A stretch of DNA of 64,000 nt from Chitinophagales bacterium (GCA_947449695.1 CANFST010000011.1:1-64000); one strand, 5' to 3'; positions 15,141 to 24,846 are shown, counted from the stretch's first letter. Made by a program: numbers and translations. The notes: a model not told the origin generated them from the letters alone.

Positions 15141-16970
15141 TTAATAAGCCCTCAAAGGCATCAGGTTGGCTTTTTCCATACGCTCCTGCATAGGCTTACG
15201 GGCATTGCTAATGGTATCGTGCAAATATTTTTCAATCATCAGGCTGGCAATAGGAGCAGCCCAATCATTACCAAAGCCCGAATTTTCAACAATACAAATA
15301 ATAGCAATCTTTGGCGATTCACGGGGGGCAAAAGCACCAAACAGGCTATGGTCTTTTCCATGCGGATTTTGTGCAGTGCCTGTTTTACCACAAATGCGTA
15401 TGCCCTCTACCCTTGCATTGGGGGCAGTACCCATAGTGATTACACCTTCCATTCCGTCAATAATATCTTCAAAGTATTCCCTATCTACCTTAGTAAAATG
15501 CTTCACCCTGTATTTGGTTAAAATAGTATCGCCGTTGTTTTCAAATTTACGGGCAACATGGGGTATGTAATAAAAACCTTTGTTGGCAATAATAGCAAAC
15601 TCATTAGCCATTTGCAATGGGGTAGCCAATACCTCCCCCTGCCCTATCCCCAGTGAAATAACCGTAGGCGAACGCCAGTCGGTACCTTTATATTTTTTAT
15701 TATAATAAGCTGCATCAGGCAGCAAACATCCTTTTTCAGATGGCAAATCGATCCCCAGTTTTTTACCAAAGCCAAATGAGGCAATAATATCATGCCACAC
15801 ATCAAAGCCAGCCTGCACATTGCTGCCCAATCTGTCATTATCAATCGTCAGCCTGAATACCTGACAGAAATAAGCATTACAACTGTTCAATATACCCTGT
15901 GTGATATTACCAGCCGAAGGATGCTCGTGGCATTTAATGGTTAACCCATTCAAATGATACCCTCTTGAACAGGGGTAACCAAAGTTGGGGGTGATGGTAT
16001 GGGTTTGCAAACCAGTGAGCCCAACCAATAGTTTAAAGGTAGAGCCTGGCGGATAGTTAGCCATCAATGGTCGATTGAGCAAAGGCTTCATCGAATCTAA
16101 GTAGAGTAATCGGAAGTTTTTGCCCCGTTCTCTGCTGTTCAATAAGTTAGGATCGTAAGTAGGCGAACTGACAAAGGCTAATATTTCACCGGTAGATGGT
16201 TCAATGGCTACTACACTGCCTATCTTGTTCTTCATCAGTCTTTCGCCAAATTCCTGCAATTTAATATCAAGGCTCAGGGTAAGGTTTTCACCTTCCAGTG
16301 CCAATGTATCCTGCACCCCATCATTATAACTTCCCTGTTCACGTGAATGTACATCAACCAATACAAGCCTGGTGCCCCGTGTGCCTCTGAGTTGTCGTTC
16401 GTATTGTTGTTCAATACCACTCATACCTATATAATCGCCCTGACGGTAATATTTATTCCGCTTTAAAATATTTTCATCTACCTCACTGATATAGCCCAGC
16501 ACATGGGCAGCGCAATTGTGCACATAGCTTCTCACTGTTCGTATTTGGGAATAAAACCCAGGGAAATTGAACATATTCTCTTCAAACCGGGCATATACTC
16601 TTTGAGGTAATTGCTTAAACAATGGTGATGGCTTATAGGGTGTTTCATAAGCCTTCTTGAGCGATACCATTAAAGTAGTTTTATCAATATCAAGTAACTG
16701 GCAGAATAAAGTGGTATCGAATTTCTTAACCTCTCGGGGTATAATCATCAAATCGTATTGTGCCTGATTACATACTATCAAGGTGCCTTTTCGGTCATAA
16801 ATAGAGCCTCGTGAAGGATAGACAGTTATTTTTCGTAAAGCATTGGCATCTGCTAATTGCTTGTATGATTTATCTAAAATCTGCAAATAAAAAAGTCGCA
16901 GCAAATAAGCTACTATAATTATCAAAAAAATATAGTTAAATACTATCCGACGATTCGAATTCACATCCAT
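15141..16970 (-). CDS. mrdA: Penicillin-binding protein 2 (MrdA-type transpeptidase)
   Basis: A 609-residue class B PBP that cross-links peptidoglycan during elongation. An N-terminal TM anchor (about residues 9-30) is followed by the dimerisation domain (RGSIYDRKG). The transpeptidase domain carries the SxxK motif STFK (Ser310, Lys313), SCN at 363-365 and KTG at 529-531. The usual neighbours mreBCD and rodA are absent from the window, so the gene stands alone here. A perfect -7 box lies 23 nt before ATG 16970. It is divergent from aroB. Confidence 0.93.
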   Translation of the reverse strand: MDVNSNRRIVFNYIFLIIIVAYLLRLFYLQILDKSYKQLADANALRKITVYPSRGSIYDRKGTLIVCNQAQYDLMIIPREVKKFDTTLFCQLLDIDKTTLMVSLKKAYETPYKPSPLFKQLPQRVYARFEENMFNFPGFYSQIRTVRSYVHNCAAHVLGYISEVDENILKRNKYYRQGDYIGMSGIEQQYERQLRGTRGTRLVLVDVHSREQGSYNDGVQDTLALEGENLTLSLDIKLQEFGERLMKNKIGSVVAIEPSTGEILAFVSSPTYDPNLLNSRERGKNFRLLYLDSMKPLLNRPLMANYPPGSTFKLLVGLTGLQTHTITPNFGYPCSRGYHLNGLTIKCHEHPSAGNITQGILNSCNAYFCQVFRLTIDNDRLGSNVQAGFDVWHDIIASFGFGKKLGIDLPSEKGCLLPDAAYYNKKYKGTDWRSPTVISLGIGQGEVLATPLQMANEFAIIANKGFYYIPHVARKFENNGDTILTKYRVKHFTKVDREYFEDIIDGMEGVITMGTAPNARVEGIRICGKTGTAQNPHGKDHSLFGAFAPRESPKIAIICIVENSGFGNDWAAPIASLMIEKYLHDTISNARKPMQERMEKANLMPLRAY

Positions 16971-16993
16971 TTTTGCATTGCATTAAATCGCAG

Positions 16994-17001
16994 CAAAGCT
17001 A
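16994..17001 (-). promoter_or_regulatory. Promoter -7 box of mrdA
   Basis: TAGCTTTG on the minus strand, a perfect match, is 23 nt upstream of the mrdA ATG at 16970. Confidence 0.6.
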
Positions 17002-17060
17002 TAAAAAACAATATGCGCTTGCATAAAATATCAATGGAATAAAATATCTTTATGCTACTA

Positions 17061-18095
17061 ATGAAAAAACAATCTCTGATTCGGCATTTTAATAATATTG
17101 AGCAATTAGCGGCGGCAATTCAGCTAAAAAAACATTCATCAGTTTTTGTATTGGCCGATGAAAATACACATCGCTTTTGCCTACCTATGCTGACGAATGA
17201 AATAAACGATTTTCATGTCATCAAAATAAAAAGTGGCGATGCAAATAAAAACATTACTACCTGTCAGATTATATGGCAAACATTAAACGATAACCATGCT
17301 GACAGAAATTCATTGCTGATTAATCTGGGTGGCGGAATGGTATGCGATGCAGGTGGTTTTGCCGCAAGTGTGTATAAAAGAGGTATTGATTTTATTCATA
17401 TACCTACCACTTTAATGGCTATGTGCGATGCTGCTATTGGTGGCAAAAATGCTATCAACTTCGAAGATTTTAAAAATAATATTGGTTGTTTTCAAATGCC
17501 AAAGCAGGTTTTAATCTGTACCGAATTCCTGAAAACTTTGCCTGAAAGAGAATTGAAAAGCGGCATAGCAGAAATTATCAAACATGCTATGCTGACTAAT
17601 GATAAAGCTATTTTAAAGCAATTAAGAAACAACCAATTAAGTGATTTAGATTTTAAATCGTTAATAAAAAAATCAGTTCAATTTAAGTTATCCATTATCG
17701 AGAAAGACTTTAAAGACAATTCAATAAGAAAACAATTAAATACCGGACATACCATCGGGCATGCTATTGAATCAGTATTTTTAAATCATTCCAAGAACAA
17801 ACTTTTGCATGGCGAAGCTGTTGCAATAGGCTTGCAATTAGAATTACTTCTATCTGTTATTCAATATAATTTCCCAATCAGCAAAGCCAATTCAATATTT
17901 GAAATTCTCGATAAATGGTTTCATTATCAACCTTTAACCGATAACCAAAAAACGGAGATTTTCAAATTGTTAGCTGCCGATAAAAAGAATAATAACAACA
18001 AAATCAATTTCACACTCTTTGCAGATTTAGGTAAGCCTAAAATAGATTCTTACCCCAAAATCGAAGAAATTAAAAATGTATTGGCTGCTTGGTAA
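17061..18095 (+). CDS. aroB: 3-dehydroquinate synthase
   Basis: About 344 residues. Converts DAHP to 3-dehydroquinate in the shikimate pathway, which also feeds chorismate to MqnA. Visible are the NAD-binding NLGGGMVCDAGGF, HIPTTLMAMCDAAIGGKNAINF, metal-binding ERELKSGIAEIIKHA, LNTGHTIGHAIES and HGEAVAIG. In the SIGGKTG-type loop, Asn replaces the usual Thr (GGKNAIN). An ATG at 17052 overlaps a near-perfect -7 box (TATCTTTA, 17045-17052), so ATG 17061 (MKKQSLIRH) is the better start. Confidence 0.92.
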   Translation: MKKQSLIRHFNNIEQLAAAIQLKKHSSVFVLADENTHRFCLPMLTNEINDFHVIKIKSGDANKNITTCQIIWQTLNDNHADRNSLLINLGGGMVCDAGGFAASVYKRGIDFIHIPTTLMAMCDAAIGGKNAINFEDFKNNIGCFQMPKQVLICTEFLKTLPERELKSGIAEIIKHAMLTNDKAILKQLRNNQLSDLDFKSLIKKSVQFKLSIIEKDFKDNSIRKQLNTGHTIGHAIESVFLNHSKNKLLHGEAVAIGLQLELLLSVIQYNFPISKANSIFEILDKWFHYQPLTDNQKTEIFKLLAADKKNNNNKINFTLFADLGKPKIDSYPKIEEIKNVLAAW

Positions 18096-18148
18096 ATAGC
18101 TACAAACCAAAGGTTCTGAATTTTATATTATTTCAACTTAATAAATAT

Positions 18149-18179
18149 TTTGAAATTTGAAACTCGTTTGATACCTTTG
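18149..18179 (+). promoter_or_regulatory. Promoter of rplS (-33 and -7 boxes)
   Basis: TTTG at 18149-18152 and TACCTTTG at 18172-18179 are separated by 19 nt, a textbook Bacteroidota -33/-7 pair. The rplS ATG is 22 nt further on. Confidence 0.75.
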
Positions 18180-18201
18180 CACTCCCAAAAAAGGAAATAA
18201 A

Positions 18202-18543
18202 ATGGACGCAATAAAATTTGTTAACGACCAATTAGTAGCTAAAAGAGAATACCCCGAGTTTAAAGCAGGTGATAATATCACTGTTACTTATAAAATTGTA
18301 GAGGGTGATAAAACACGTTTACAGTCATTCAAAGGTGATGTTATACAATGCCGTGGCACAGGTGCTACAGCTACTTTTACTGTTCGTAAAATATCTGATG
18401 GTGTAGGTGTTGAGCGTATTTTCCCTTTTCATTCACCAGTAATCGAAACTATTCTTGTTAATAAAAAAGGTAAAGTTCGTCGTGCACGTATCTTCTATCA
18501 ACGCCGTTTACGAGGCAAAGCTGCTCGTATTATGGAAGCATAA
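18202..18543 (+). CDS. rplS: 50S ribosomal protein L19
   Basis: A 113-residue protein of the large ribosomal subunit located at the 30S-50S interface. The family signatures FKAGDNITVTYKIVEG, RLQSFKGDVI, TFTVRKISDGVGVERIFPFHSP and VRRARIFYQRRLRGKAARI are intact. It is a single-gene transcription unit, with a clear promoter upstream and a strong intrinsic terminator 21 nt downstream. The usual trmD/rimM/rpsP neighbours are not present. Confidence 0.97.
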   Translation: MDAIKFVNDQLVAKREYPEFKAGDNITVTYKIVEGDKTRLQSFKGDVIQCRGTGATATFTVRKISDGVGVERIFPFHSPVIETILVNKKGKVRRARIFYQRRLRGKAARIMEA

Positions 18544-18563
18544 TTAAAAAAATTAAACCAAAT

Positions 18564-18597
18564 AAAAAGGCTATTCTTTTCAGGAATAGCCTTTTTT
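18564..18597. terminator. Rho-independent terminator after rplS
   Basis: A 13-bp stem (AAAAAGGCTATTC... paired with GAATAGCCTTTTT) closes a 7-nt loop and carries a T-tract on the plus strand and, read in reverse, on the minus strand. It can serve rplS and the convergent cytochrome gene ending at 18600. Confidence 0.9.
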
Positions 18598-18599
18598 AT

Positions 18600-20513
18600 T
18601 TAAAATGCTTTCTTCAGTTCTTCCAGTCGCATTTTTGCTTCGACATTGTTTTTATTCTTCTTCAAAATGCGTTGTAATAATTCAATAGCTTGCTTGGTAT
18701 GATGTTGTAAATTTTGCAAAGCTGCGTAATTCATCAATGCTTGTTCGTAATCAGGATTGGAATGCAAAGCATGTTGATAAAAGATTTCGGCTCGTTGCAG
18801 GTCTCCATTCATCGAATTGATAAAACCTAAATTGGTTAAAGCCGATACATGATTTTTATTTTTGTTCAACACACTTTCAAAAATTTTCTCAGCTTCTTCT
18901 GTTTGATTGTTTTGTAAAAATGCTATGCCTAATTTGTTGGCAAAATCAATTTCATTAGGTTTTAACGCAACTGCTTTTTGTAAAAACAAAATTGAAGTCT
19001 CAAAATCTTTCATGTGCATCAAAGCCTCACCAATCCTGTAATCTGTCCAGGCATCGGCAATTGGTTTATTGTCGAAATTTGTGATGGCGTAATTTTTTAT
19101 TCCTTCAAAATCATTTTTCAAAAACAAAAAACGAATCATTGTTTGATGAAATGCAGCATCATTTTTATCACTGCACTTTTCTAAAAAATATCTTGCACTA
19201 TCCAACAACACATCAAATTTTCCTTCGTATTCTTCAAAATAATTCAAGTACGCTTTTGCTCGGATTAAAGTCGAAGGATTACCATCGCTAATACAAGCCA
19301 ATCTTACAAATCTACGAATGGAAGCGGCTTGTGCAGCATTTACTTTCTTCGGCACACGAATAAAATGGTCATGGATTTGAACATGAGGAATATCAATTGA
19401 ATTGCTCAAAGGCATGTGGCAAGCGAAACAATTGTTGTTCGATTTTTTTCTTTCTGCTAAATTTAATTTGCAATCACTTTTGCTTCGATGACATTTTTCG
19501 CAAGCATCATTAAATGTTTTTTCTGGAGTAAATTTTATACTTACATGTGGGTTGTGGCAAGTGATACAAGTCATTTCGCTTTTCATAAAACATTTACTCA
19601 ACTTCATTCTATCCGCATGCGATGCCATAATAAAATGTTCCATACTATCTGTAAACCTTGGAATAAAAGTGTGCATTATAGCACTCAAATTCATTCCTGG
19701 TTTAAAATCAAAAAAAGTTTTTTGTTCGTTTAAAACGGTTACACCTTGCAAGTGACAACGCTGACACAGACTGACTTGCAATGCTCTGCTCAATTTTTTT
19801 GGATTCACAATCGAGTAATCAATATCCTTCGAAATATCCACCAATTTGCCTGCTTGTTTTTCTTGTACATGAATACTTCCAGCACCATGGCATCTTTCGC
19901 ATTGAATACCATTAGGAACAGTCTCAAAATAATTGTCAGCACTACCATCTGTTTGCGGATAAAAGTTGTGGCAAGTGATGCACTCATTACCAACTGTTCG
20001 CTGAAAACGACTACTGTGACCATGTTCAAAGCCAGGTGCCATGCCCCATATTTTCAACTGGGTATAAAATGTAATAGGTGCCTGATACAACAAGTTATTT
20101 ACCTCAATGATATGCGAATTGGTATGTTGCCCACTACCCACAATGTATTTGATGTGTTCGGTTCGTTTGTAAATCGTATCATGATTTTGCAAACGATATT
20201 CTTTTACAAACAACGAATCGTTTTTCCAGAATGGATGATAATAAAAATCATTTAGCGTATCATAAACTACTTCATGATTGCCAAATCGGGCGGATGATTT
20301 TTTAGGAGTTGCCAAGTCCCAACTTTTGCCCATACCGGTTTCGATAAAGGTGTTGTAAATGTCTTGATGACAACCTCGGCAAGTTTGCATGCCTACATAA
20401 GTAGCATTGCTGTTTAAGTTTTTGTAAGGACTTTCGGTTTTAGCTTTGTCATTCGTTTTTATTTCACAAGCAATAAAAATCAAGAGAAAAAAAAGGAAGA
20501 AATATTTTTTCAT
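18600..20513 (-). CDS. Seven-heme c-type cytochrome lipoprotein with TPR domain
   Basis: A 637-residue exported protein. The signal peptide ends in IFIAC (likely lipidated Cys16). Seven CxxCH heme sites follow: CRGCH, CITCH, CERCH, CQRCH, CITCH, CEKCH and CFACH, all in the first 370 residues. The second half (about 400-637) is made of helical TPR units such as EALMHMKDFETSILFLQKAVALKPNE. The heme part resembles cytochrome c554-like/doubled CXXCH families that carry electrons in the periplasm; the TPR part should bind a protein partner. It is 4 nt downstream of a MerR gene on the same strand, suggesting coexpression. The redox partner is unknown. Confidence 0.87.
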   Translation of the reverse strand: MKKYFFLFFLLIFIACEIKTNDKAKTESPYKNLNSNATYVGMQTCRGCHQDIYNTFIETGMGKSWDLATPKKSSARFGNHEVVYDTLNDFYYHPFWKNDSLFVKEYRLQNHDTIYKRTEHIKYIVGSGQHTNSHIIEVNNLLYQAPITFYTQLKIWGMAPGFEHGHSSRFQRTVGNECITCHNFYPQTDGSADNYFETVPNGIQCERCHGAGSIHVQEKQAGKLVDISKDIDYSIVNPKKLSRALQVSLCQRCHLQGVTVLNEQKTFFDFKPGMNLSAIMHTFIPRFTDSMEHFIMASHADRMKLSKCFMKSEMTCITCHNPHVSIKFTPEKTFNDACEKCHRSKSDCKLNLAERKKSNNNCFACHMPLSNSIDIPHVQIHDHFIRVPKKVNAAQAASIRRFVRLACISDGNPSTLIRAKAYLNYFEEYEGKFDVLLDSARYFLEKCSDKNDAAFHQTMIRFLFLKNDFEGIKNYAITNFDNKPIADAWTDYRIGEALMHMKDFETSILFLQKAVALKPNEIDFANKLGIAFLQNNQTEEAEKIFESVLNKNKNHVSALTNLGFINSMNGDLQRAEIFYQHALHSNPDYEQALMNYAALQNLQHHTKQAIELLQRILKKNKNNVEAKMRLEELKKAF

Positions 20514-20517
20514 TGCC

Positions 20518-20850
20518 TTAAATATTTTCTTTCAACTCCACTAAAAACTGACGTAATTTTTGCAACGAATCAACCAATTCAAATTGCTGATGAGCATTTT
20601 TATTTTCCTTCAAATATTTTTTTGCACCTTCTATTGTAAAGCCCTTTTCACGAAGCAAATGATAAATCAAACGGATATTTTCGATGTCTTCTTTAGTGTA
20701 AAGTCTATCGCCTTTTCTACTTTTTTTTGGTTGAATAATAATGAATTCACTTTCCCAATAACGTAACACTGATGCGGCTAAATTAAATTGTGCCGCTACC
20801 TCAGTTATTGTAAAATACAACTTTTCTATTTGAATTCCTTTTAAAGCCAA
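20518..20850 (-). CDS. MerR family transcriptional regulator
   Basis: A 110-residue protein with an N-terminal winged helix-turn-helix: YFTITEVAAQFNLAASVLRYWESEF at about residues 12-36, then KGDRLYTKEDIENIRLIYHLL. A short C-terminal helix follows. It lacks the cysteines of metal-sensing MerR proteins and any large effector domain. The start is a TTG at 20850; the resulting N-terminus (before KLYFTI) agrees with the usual layout of small Bacteroidota MerR proteins. The stop is 4 nt before the cytochrome start, so the two form an operon. Confidence 0.85.
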   Translation of the reverse strand: MALKGIQIEKLYFTITEVAAQFNLAASVLRYWESEFIIIQPKKSRKGDRLYTKEDIENIRLIYHLLREKGFTIEGAKKYLKENKNAHQQFELVDSLQKLRQFLVELKENI

Positions 20851-21069
20851 TCCTTAAAAAATTTTTATGCGAATAACTGCAACATTTTTTTGAAATGCAA
20901 GAAATAATTTAAAATTGAAACATATTGGTTGCTTTTTCCGTAAAATGTCTTGTATAAACTTTTATACAAAGCATTTCATTCAGTTTATAAAAACAAAACA
21001 CTTTCTCTATCGAAGCATTTCTACACTTGTAATTTTAGGCAATCACACTTTAACCAAATTTCAAAAGAA

Positions 21070-21771
21070 ATGCTTAATATCATTTTGCAAATTGTAGATT
21101 CTACCAAACCTATCGTGCAAGCCGCTACTAAAGCCGCAGCTGAAGCGCCACACACCAGTTTATTCGATTTAATTTTGAAAGGTGGTTGGCTGATGATTCC
21201 GATTGCTTTGTTGTTTTTCGGCACCATTTATTTTTTTATTGAGCGATTGTTAGTCATCAATAAAGCCAATAAAATTGAAGATAATTTTATGGCTGCGGTG
21301 AAAGACCATATCAGCAATGGCAATATTGCCGCTGCAAAATCTTATTGCAAAAGCAGCACATCACCCATTGCAAGAGTGATTGAAAAAGGCGTTTCACGAA
21401 TTGGAAAACCAATTAAAGAAATTGAACGAAGCATGGAAAACGTGGCTGAATTAGAAATTTACAAACTCGAACGTTTTTTAAACATCCTGAAAATCATTGC
21501 TGGTATTGCGCCTATGTTTGGGTTCTTAGGAACAATTGCTGGAATGATGAAATTGTTTGAAGACATTGCTGCTGATAACAATTTGAGCATTGGCGTAATC
21601 GCAAGTGGTATTAATATCAAAATGGTAACATCGGCTTCGGGCTTGATTGTAGGGATTTTTGCTTTCATTTGCTATAATTCATTGAATGGAATGATTGATA
21701 GAATTGTAAACAAAATTGAAAGTGCCACTGCTGATTTTTTAGATTTATTACAAGAGCCAACTGAAAAATAA
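21070..21771 (+). CDS. exbB: TolQ/ExbB/MotA-type proton channel subunit
   Basis: About 233 residues with three TM helices (about 35-58, 138-160, 175-200) and the ExbB cytoplasmic loop (ERSMENVAELEIYKLERFLN). The second TM block GIAPMFGFLGTIAGMM is the family's pore signature. With ExbD it uses the proton-motive force to energise TonB. The frame extends upstream to 20950, but the added 40 residues are basic and not signal-like, so ATG 21070 (MLNIILQIV) is the likely start. First gene of an exbB-exbD-tonB operon. Confidence 0.9.
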   Translation: MLNIILQIVDSTKPIVQAATKAAAEAPHTSLFDLILKGGWLMIPIALLFFGTIYFFIERLLVINKANKIEDNFMAAVKDHISNGNIAAAKSYCKSSTSPIARVIEKGVSRIGKPIKEIERSMENVAELEIYKLERFLNILKIIAGIAPMFGFLGTIAGMMKLFEDIAADNNLSIGVIASGINIKMVTSASGLIVGIFAFICYNSLNGMIDRIVNKIESATADFLDLLQEPTEK

Positions 21772-21783
21772 TTTTTTCAAATC

Positions 21784-22185
21784 ATGAAATTAAAAAGAAG
21801 ACATCAACACAACGAAGCAGAAATTTATACGCATTCAATGGCGGATATACTTTTCTTTTTGTTGTTCTTTTTTCTGTTGGCTGCAACACTTGCCAACCCA
21901 AATGTTATCAAATTAACTTTACCAAAAGCTGACACGAATACATCTGCTAAGCAAACTGTTGTTGTAAGCATTGATGCACAAAAGAATTTTTATGTTGCCA
22001 CAAAACTTACACCATATGAGGGTTTGGAAGATGCGGTAAAATCTTATTTGGGTAATCAAACTGACCCAGCAATTGTCATCAATGCTGATAAAACTGTTCC
22101 GATTGAAGAGGTGGTAAAAGTGATGAACATCGCCAAAATCTTAAAAGTAAAAGTCGTATTAGCTACAAAACCTTTAGATAAATAA
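21784..22185 (+). CDS. exbD: ExbD/TolR biopolymer transport protein
   Basis: A 133-residue protein with a single N-terminal TM helix (about residues 20-38) that includes the essential acidic residue in MADILFFLLFFFLL (Asp21). A periplasmic domain ends VEEVVKVMNIAKILKVKVVLAT. It pairs with ExbB, whose stop is 12 nt upstream, and with the TonB-like gene downstream. Confidence 0.9.
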   Translation: MKLKRRHQHNEAEIYTHSMADILFFLLFFFLLAATLANPNVIKLTLPKADTNTSAKQTVVVSIDAQKNFYVATKLTPYEGLEDAVKSYLGNQTDPAIVINADKTVPIEEVVKVMNIAKILKVKVVLATKPLDK

Positions 22186-22221
22186 TTGTGGAATTTTAAC
22201 GCAATGGTATCAGAATAATCA

Positions 22222-23088
22222 ATGACTTTAAACACTGAAATAAAATATCGTTATCAATCAGCTGCAATTACTGCTGGTATTGCAGTGTTAATGTTTATTT
22301 TGTTGTATTTCATACCCTATTCTTTTTCAAAAGTACCAATTGTTGAAGATGAAATGGGGATGTTAGTTAATTTGGGCGATAGCCCAGATGGTAGCGGAAA
22401 TGTGCAACCATTAAGCAATGCAGAAAAAACAGAGCAATCAAATGCACATGCAACAGCTTCATCCGCAACGCAATTGCCAGATGCAGTGAATACGCAAGAC
22501 CATGAAGATGCTGCATTGGTTGAAACGCCAAAAAAATCTAATCCAACAACAAAACCAATTAAGAAAAAACCAATAGATAATCCGAAACCTGATCCTGAAA
22601 AGATAGAAGCAGATAGGATCGCAAAAGAATTGGCAGATAAAAAAACAAAAGAATTAGCGTTTAGAAATAAATTAAAAGGGGCATTAAATCAAAGCAATAA
22701 TAGTAAGAGTGAAGGCAACGGACAGGGCGTTGGCGATAAAGGTGTGCCAGATGGCGACCCCAATGGTAAAGCATATTCTGGGGAGAATACAGGCCTAGGA
22801 ATTGCTGGTAATGGTTGGAGTATAACAGGTAAAATTGGTTCTCGTGGAGTTCGTAAAAGACCCAACATTAATGATAATTCAAAAGAAGAAGGAAATGTGG
22901 CTATTAAAATTTCTGTTGATACTAATGGCAATGTTGTTGGTGCAAATTATTCCGAAAAAGGTTCAACAACATCGAGCTCATATTTAAGGGGCTTAGCTTT
23001 GAGAGCCGCAAGGGATATAAAGTTTAATCCCAAACAAGATGCTGATGAAGAAACTGGCACTATTGTTTTTAAATTCCGCAACAGGTAA
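22222..23088 (+). CDS. tonB: TonB-like energy transducer
   Basis: A 288-residue protein. It has an N-terminal TM helix (about residues 14-32), a Pro/Lys/Asp-rich linker (KKSNPTTKPIKKKPIDNPKP) able to span the periplasm, and a Gly/Asn-rich stretch. The compact C-terminal domain (VAIKISVDTNGNVVGANY, LRGLALRAARDIKFNP) is of the TonB type. It transmits the ExbB-ExbD proton force to outer-membrane receptors, for example the TonB-dependent receptor at 59830-62340. It lies 36 nt after exbD and completes the operon. Confidence 0.85.
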   Translation: MTLNTEIKYRYQSAAITAGIAVLMFILLYFIPYSFSKVPIVEDEMGMLVNLGDSPDGSGNVQPLSNAEKTEQSNAHATASSATQLPDAVNTQDHEDAALVETPKKSNPTTKPIKKKPIDNPKPDPEKIEADRIAKELADKKTKELAFRNKLKGALNQSNNSKSEGNGQGVGDKGVPDGDPNGKAYSGENTGLGIAGNGWSITGKIGSRGVRKRPNINDNSKEEGNVAIKISVDTNGNVVGANYSEKGSTTSSSYLRGLALRAARDIKFNPKQDADEETGTIVFKFRNR

Positions 23089-23159
23089 AGTTTAAATTGT
23101 CAATTTGAAATAGCTTATTTTCATTAGCTAATAATTAGCATTACCTATCTACTGAGATT

Positions 23160-23987
23160 TTATTTCTTTTTTCTTCTGTTGGTTCCCAAGCCTATCTCCA
23201 ATCCAAGATTAATCATTAATAAATTTGATTTAATCGTATTAATTGAACTGGTATAAGTGCTATTTATATCTGTTTTTGTGATTTGATTAGTACTCTTAAA
23301 CCATAAATAACACAATTCAAATTTCAATCCTAAACATAATTCGGATTTTGTATTTCTGTTTTTACGGTCATTCTTCATTTTGTCGTAGTGTTTGTATCCG
23401 ATTGCAACACTTAATCCTTTTAAAGTTTCATTTGGAAATGAATACGTATTTGTAAAATAATAATTAGAAGTTTTAGATTTAAATGCCAAATTCAAATCGG
23501 GGAAATAATTATTTGATTCACCAAAACAATACGACAATATTGGTTGCCAATAATTTTCTGTTTTTTGTTTTAAATTTACACATACCCCAAGCTGATTTAA
23601 AAATATAGCATTAGGTGAAGATGAAACTTGAAATACAAATTTTCCTTCCCCTTGTACTAAATAATCTGGTGTTGCGTTGCTAATATATTCAACTGCCTTC
23701 TTTGCATCATAATAACTAAAAATCATTTTAGCTGAATAGACCAACCCCAATTTATTAAGAAACATTAATTGTGTATTAATTAGGCCGATGTATGCAGAAC
23801 CCCCATTGGCTTTATTAAAAAAGCCATTAATTGAACTTTCAGTTGTGTAAACATTCGAAAAAAATTGCCTGTTCGCTCCAAAAGGGATTTCAGTTTCAAA
23901 CCACACTTTTTTAATTGAATCAGTTTGAGCTAATGTGATATTTAGACCACTAAAAAAAAGCATTATTAAACAGAGGTATTTACTCAT
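23160..23987 (-). CDS. Hypothetical outer-membrane beta-barrel protein
   Basis: A 275-residue protein with a signal peptide (residues 1-20, ITLAQ) and many alternating amphipathic strands rich in aromatic residues (for example KTSNYYFTNTYSFPN, GLSVAIGYKHYDK). This is the look of a small outer-membrane barrel of unknown function. Its ATG overlaps the stop of the upstream lipoprotein gene (TGATG at 23987), so the two are translationally coupled and probably work together. Confidence 0.65.
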   Translation of the reverse strand: MSKYLCLIMLFFSGLNITLAQTDSIKKVWFETEIPFGANRQFFSNVYTTESSINGFFNKANGGSAYIGLINTQLMFLNKLGLVYSAKMIFSYYDAKKAVEYISNATPDYLVQGEGKFVFQVSSSPNAIFLNQLGVCVNLKQKTENYWQPILSYCFGESNNYFPDLNLAFKSKTSNYYFTNTYSFPNETLKGLSVAIGYKHYDKMKNDRKNRNTKSELCLGLKFELCYLWFKSTNQITKTDINSTYTSSINTIKSNLLMINLGLEIGLGTNRRKKK

Positions 23988-24649
23988 CAGAATAATTTAA
24001 TTATTTGAGTAGAATCTTGATAGATTGCGCCATCATCCAACACTAGCTTTACATAAAACTTTCGCAACAAATGATCTGTACAGGGTTTAATTAATAACAA
24101 ATCAGAATAAGTGGGATAATTATTGGTATCATAATCATCATTGTATTCAGCAGTTGGCTTAATCAAGCCAGAATCGGCAATTGGCGGAGTGATGTGAAGA
24201 AAAGAACCGTTCAGATTCACAAAATATTTATTCAAATTGCTAAAAGCAATATGCTTTGAATCGAATTGTTTATTACTACTGATAAAAATATATTTTATTG
24301 AATTTTCGCAACTACAATTCGATTCGCCAGGGATAAAAGTTCCTTTAGTTCTTTCTGTTTCAGCCGTATGCAAATTTAATCGGATGCCATAAACTGATGC
24401 CGACATTGAATCACAGGTTGAAACCGTGGGCATTCCGCCAACTGAAGAAGTATTCGATATGGTTAAAGCTGTAAATTTATATTTTACCTGTTGTTCACTG
24501 GTGCATGCTATAAATACAACCGAACAAATAACTGACAATACCCAAAAGTTGTTTTTTTTGAGTTTGCCTAAACTTGCTCTCAATTTAATAAAGTGTATTA
24601 ATTTCAAATTGAGATAAAATAGTACTTTGGAAATATTTACTTTCAACAT
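23987..24649 (-). CDS. Hypothetical lipoprotein (DUF5034-like)
   Basis: About 220 residues. A hydrophobic stretch ending VFIAC is a good lipobox, but it lies about 50 residues from ATG 24649. The real start may therefore be a downstream TTG that would place the signal peptide at the N-terminus. A near-perfect -7 box (TATCTTTA, 24693-24686) supports a start near 24649. The body contains a Cys-x-Cys motif (ESNCSCENS) and resembles DUF5034-type lipoproteins of Bacteroidota, with low certainty. It is coupled to the barrel-like gene downstream. Confidence 0.6.
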   Translation of the reverse strand: MLKVNISKVLFYLNLKLIHFIKLRASLGKLKKNNFWVLSVICSVVFIACTSEQQVKYKFTALTISNTSSVGGMPTVSTCDSMSASVYGIRLNLHTAETERTKGTFIPGESNCSCENSIKYIFISSNKQFDSKHIAFSNLNKYFVNLNGSFLHITPPIADSGLIKPTAEYNDDYDTNNYPTYSDLLLIKPCTDHLLRKFYVKLVLDDGAIYQDSTQIIKLF

Positions 24650-24846
24650 TTTAACATTCAATGCTAATAAAATAGCTTACAGATGTAAAGATAATTTTTC
24701 AAATATTCCTTTTCTAAATTTTTGTTGAGAAATGATGGAAGAAATTAGTGAAAAAAACTTATGCAAGTATTCATCAAGTATTTTAAATTTTATCAAATAT
24801 TTTAGCAACTAAATATTATGTACTTGATAACTAAAATCTGTAATCA

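Noticed and set aside
20950-21069. N-terminal extension of ExbB from 20950
   Set aside because: The added 40 residues are basic, not signal-like and not found in the family; ATG 21070 gives the normal ExbB start.
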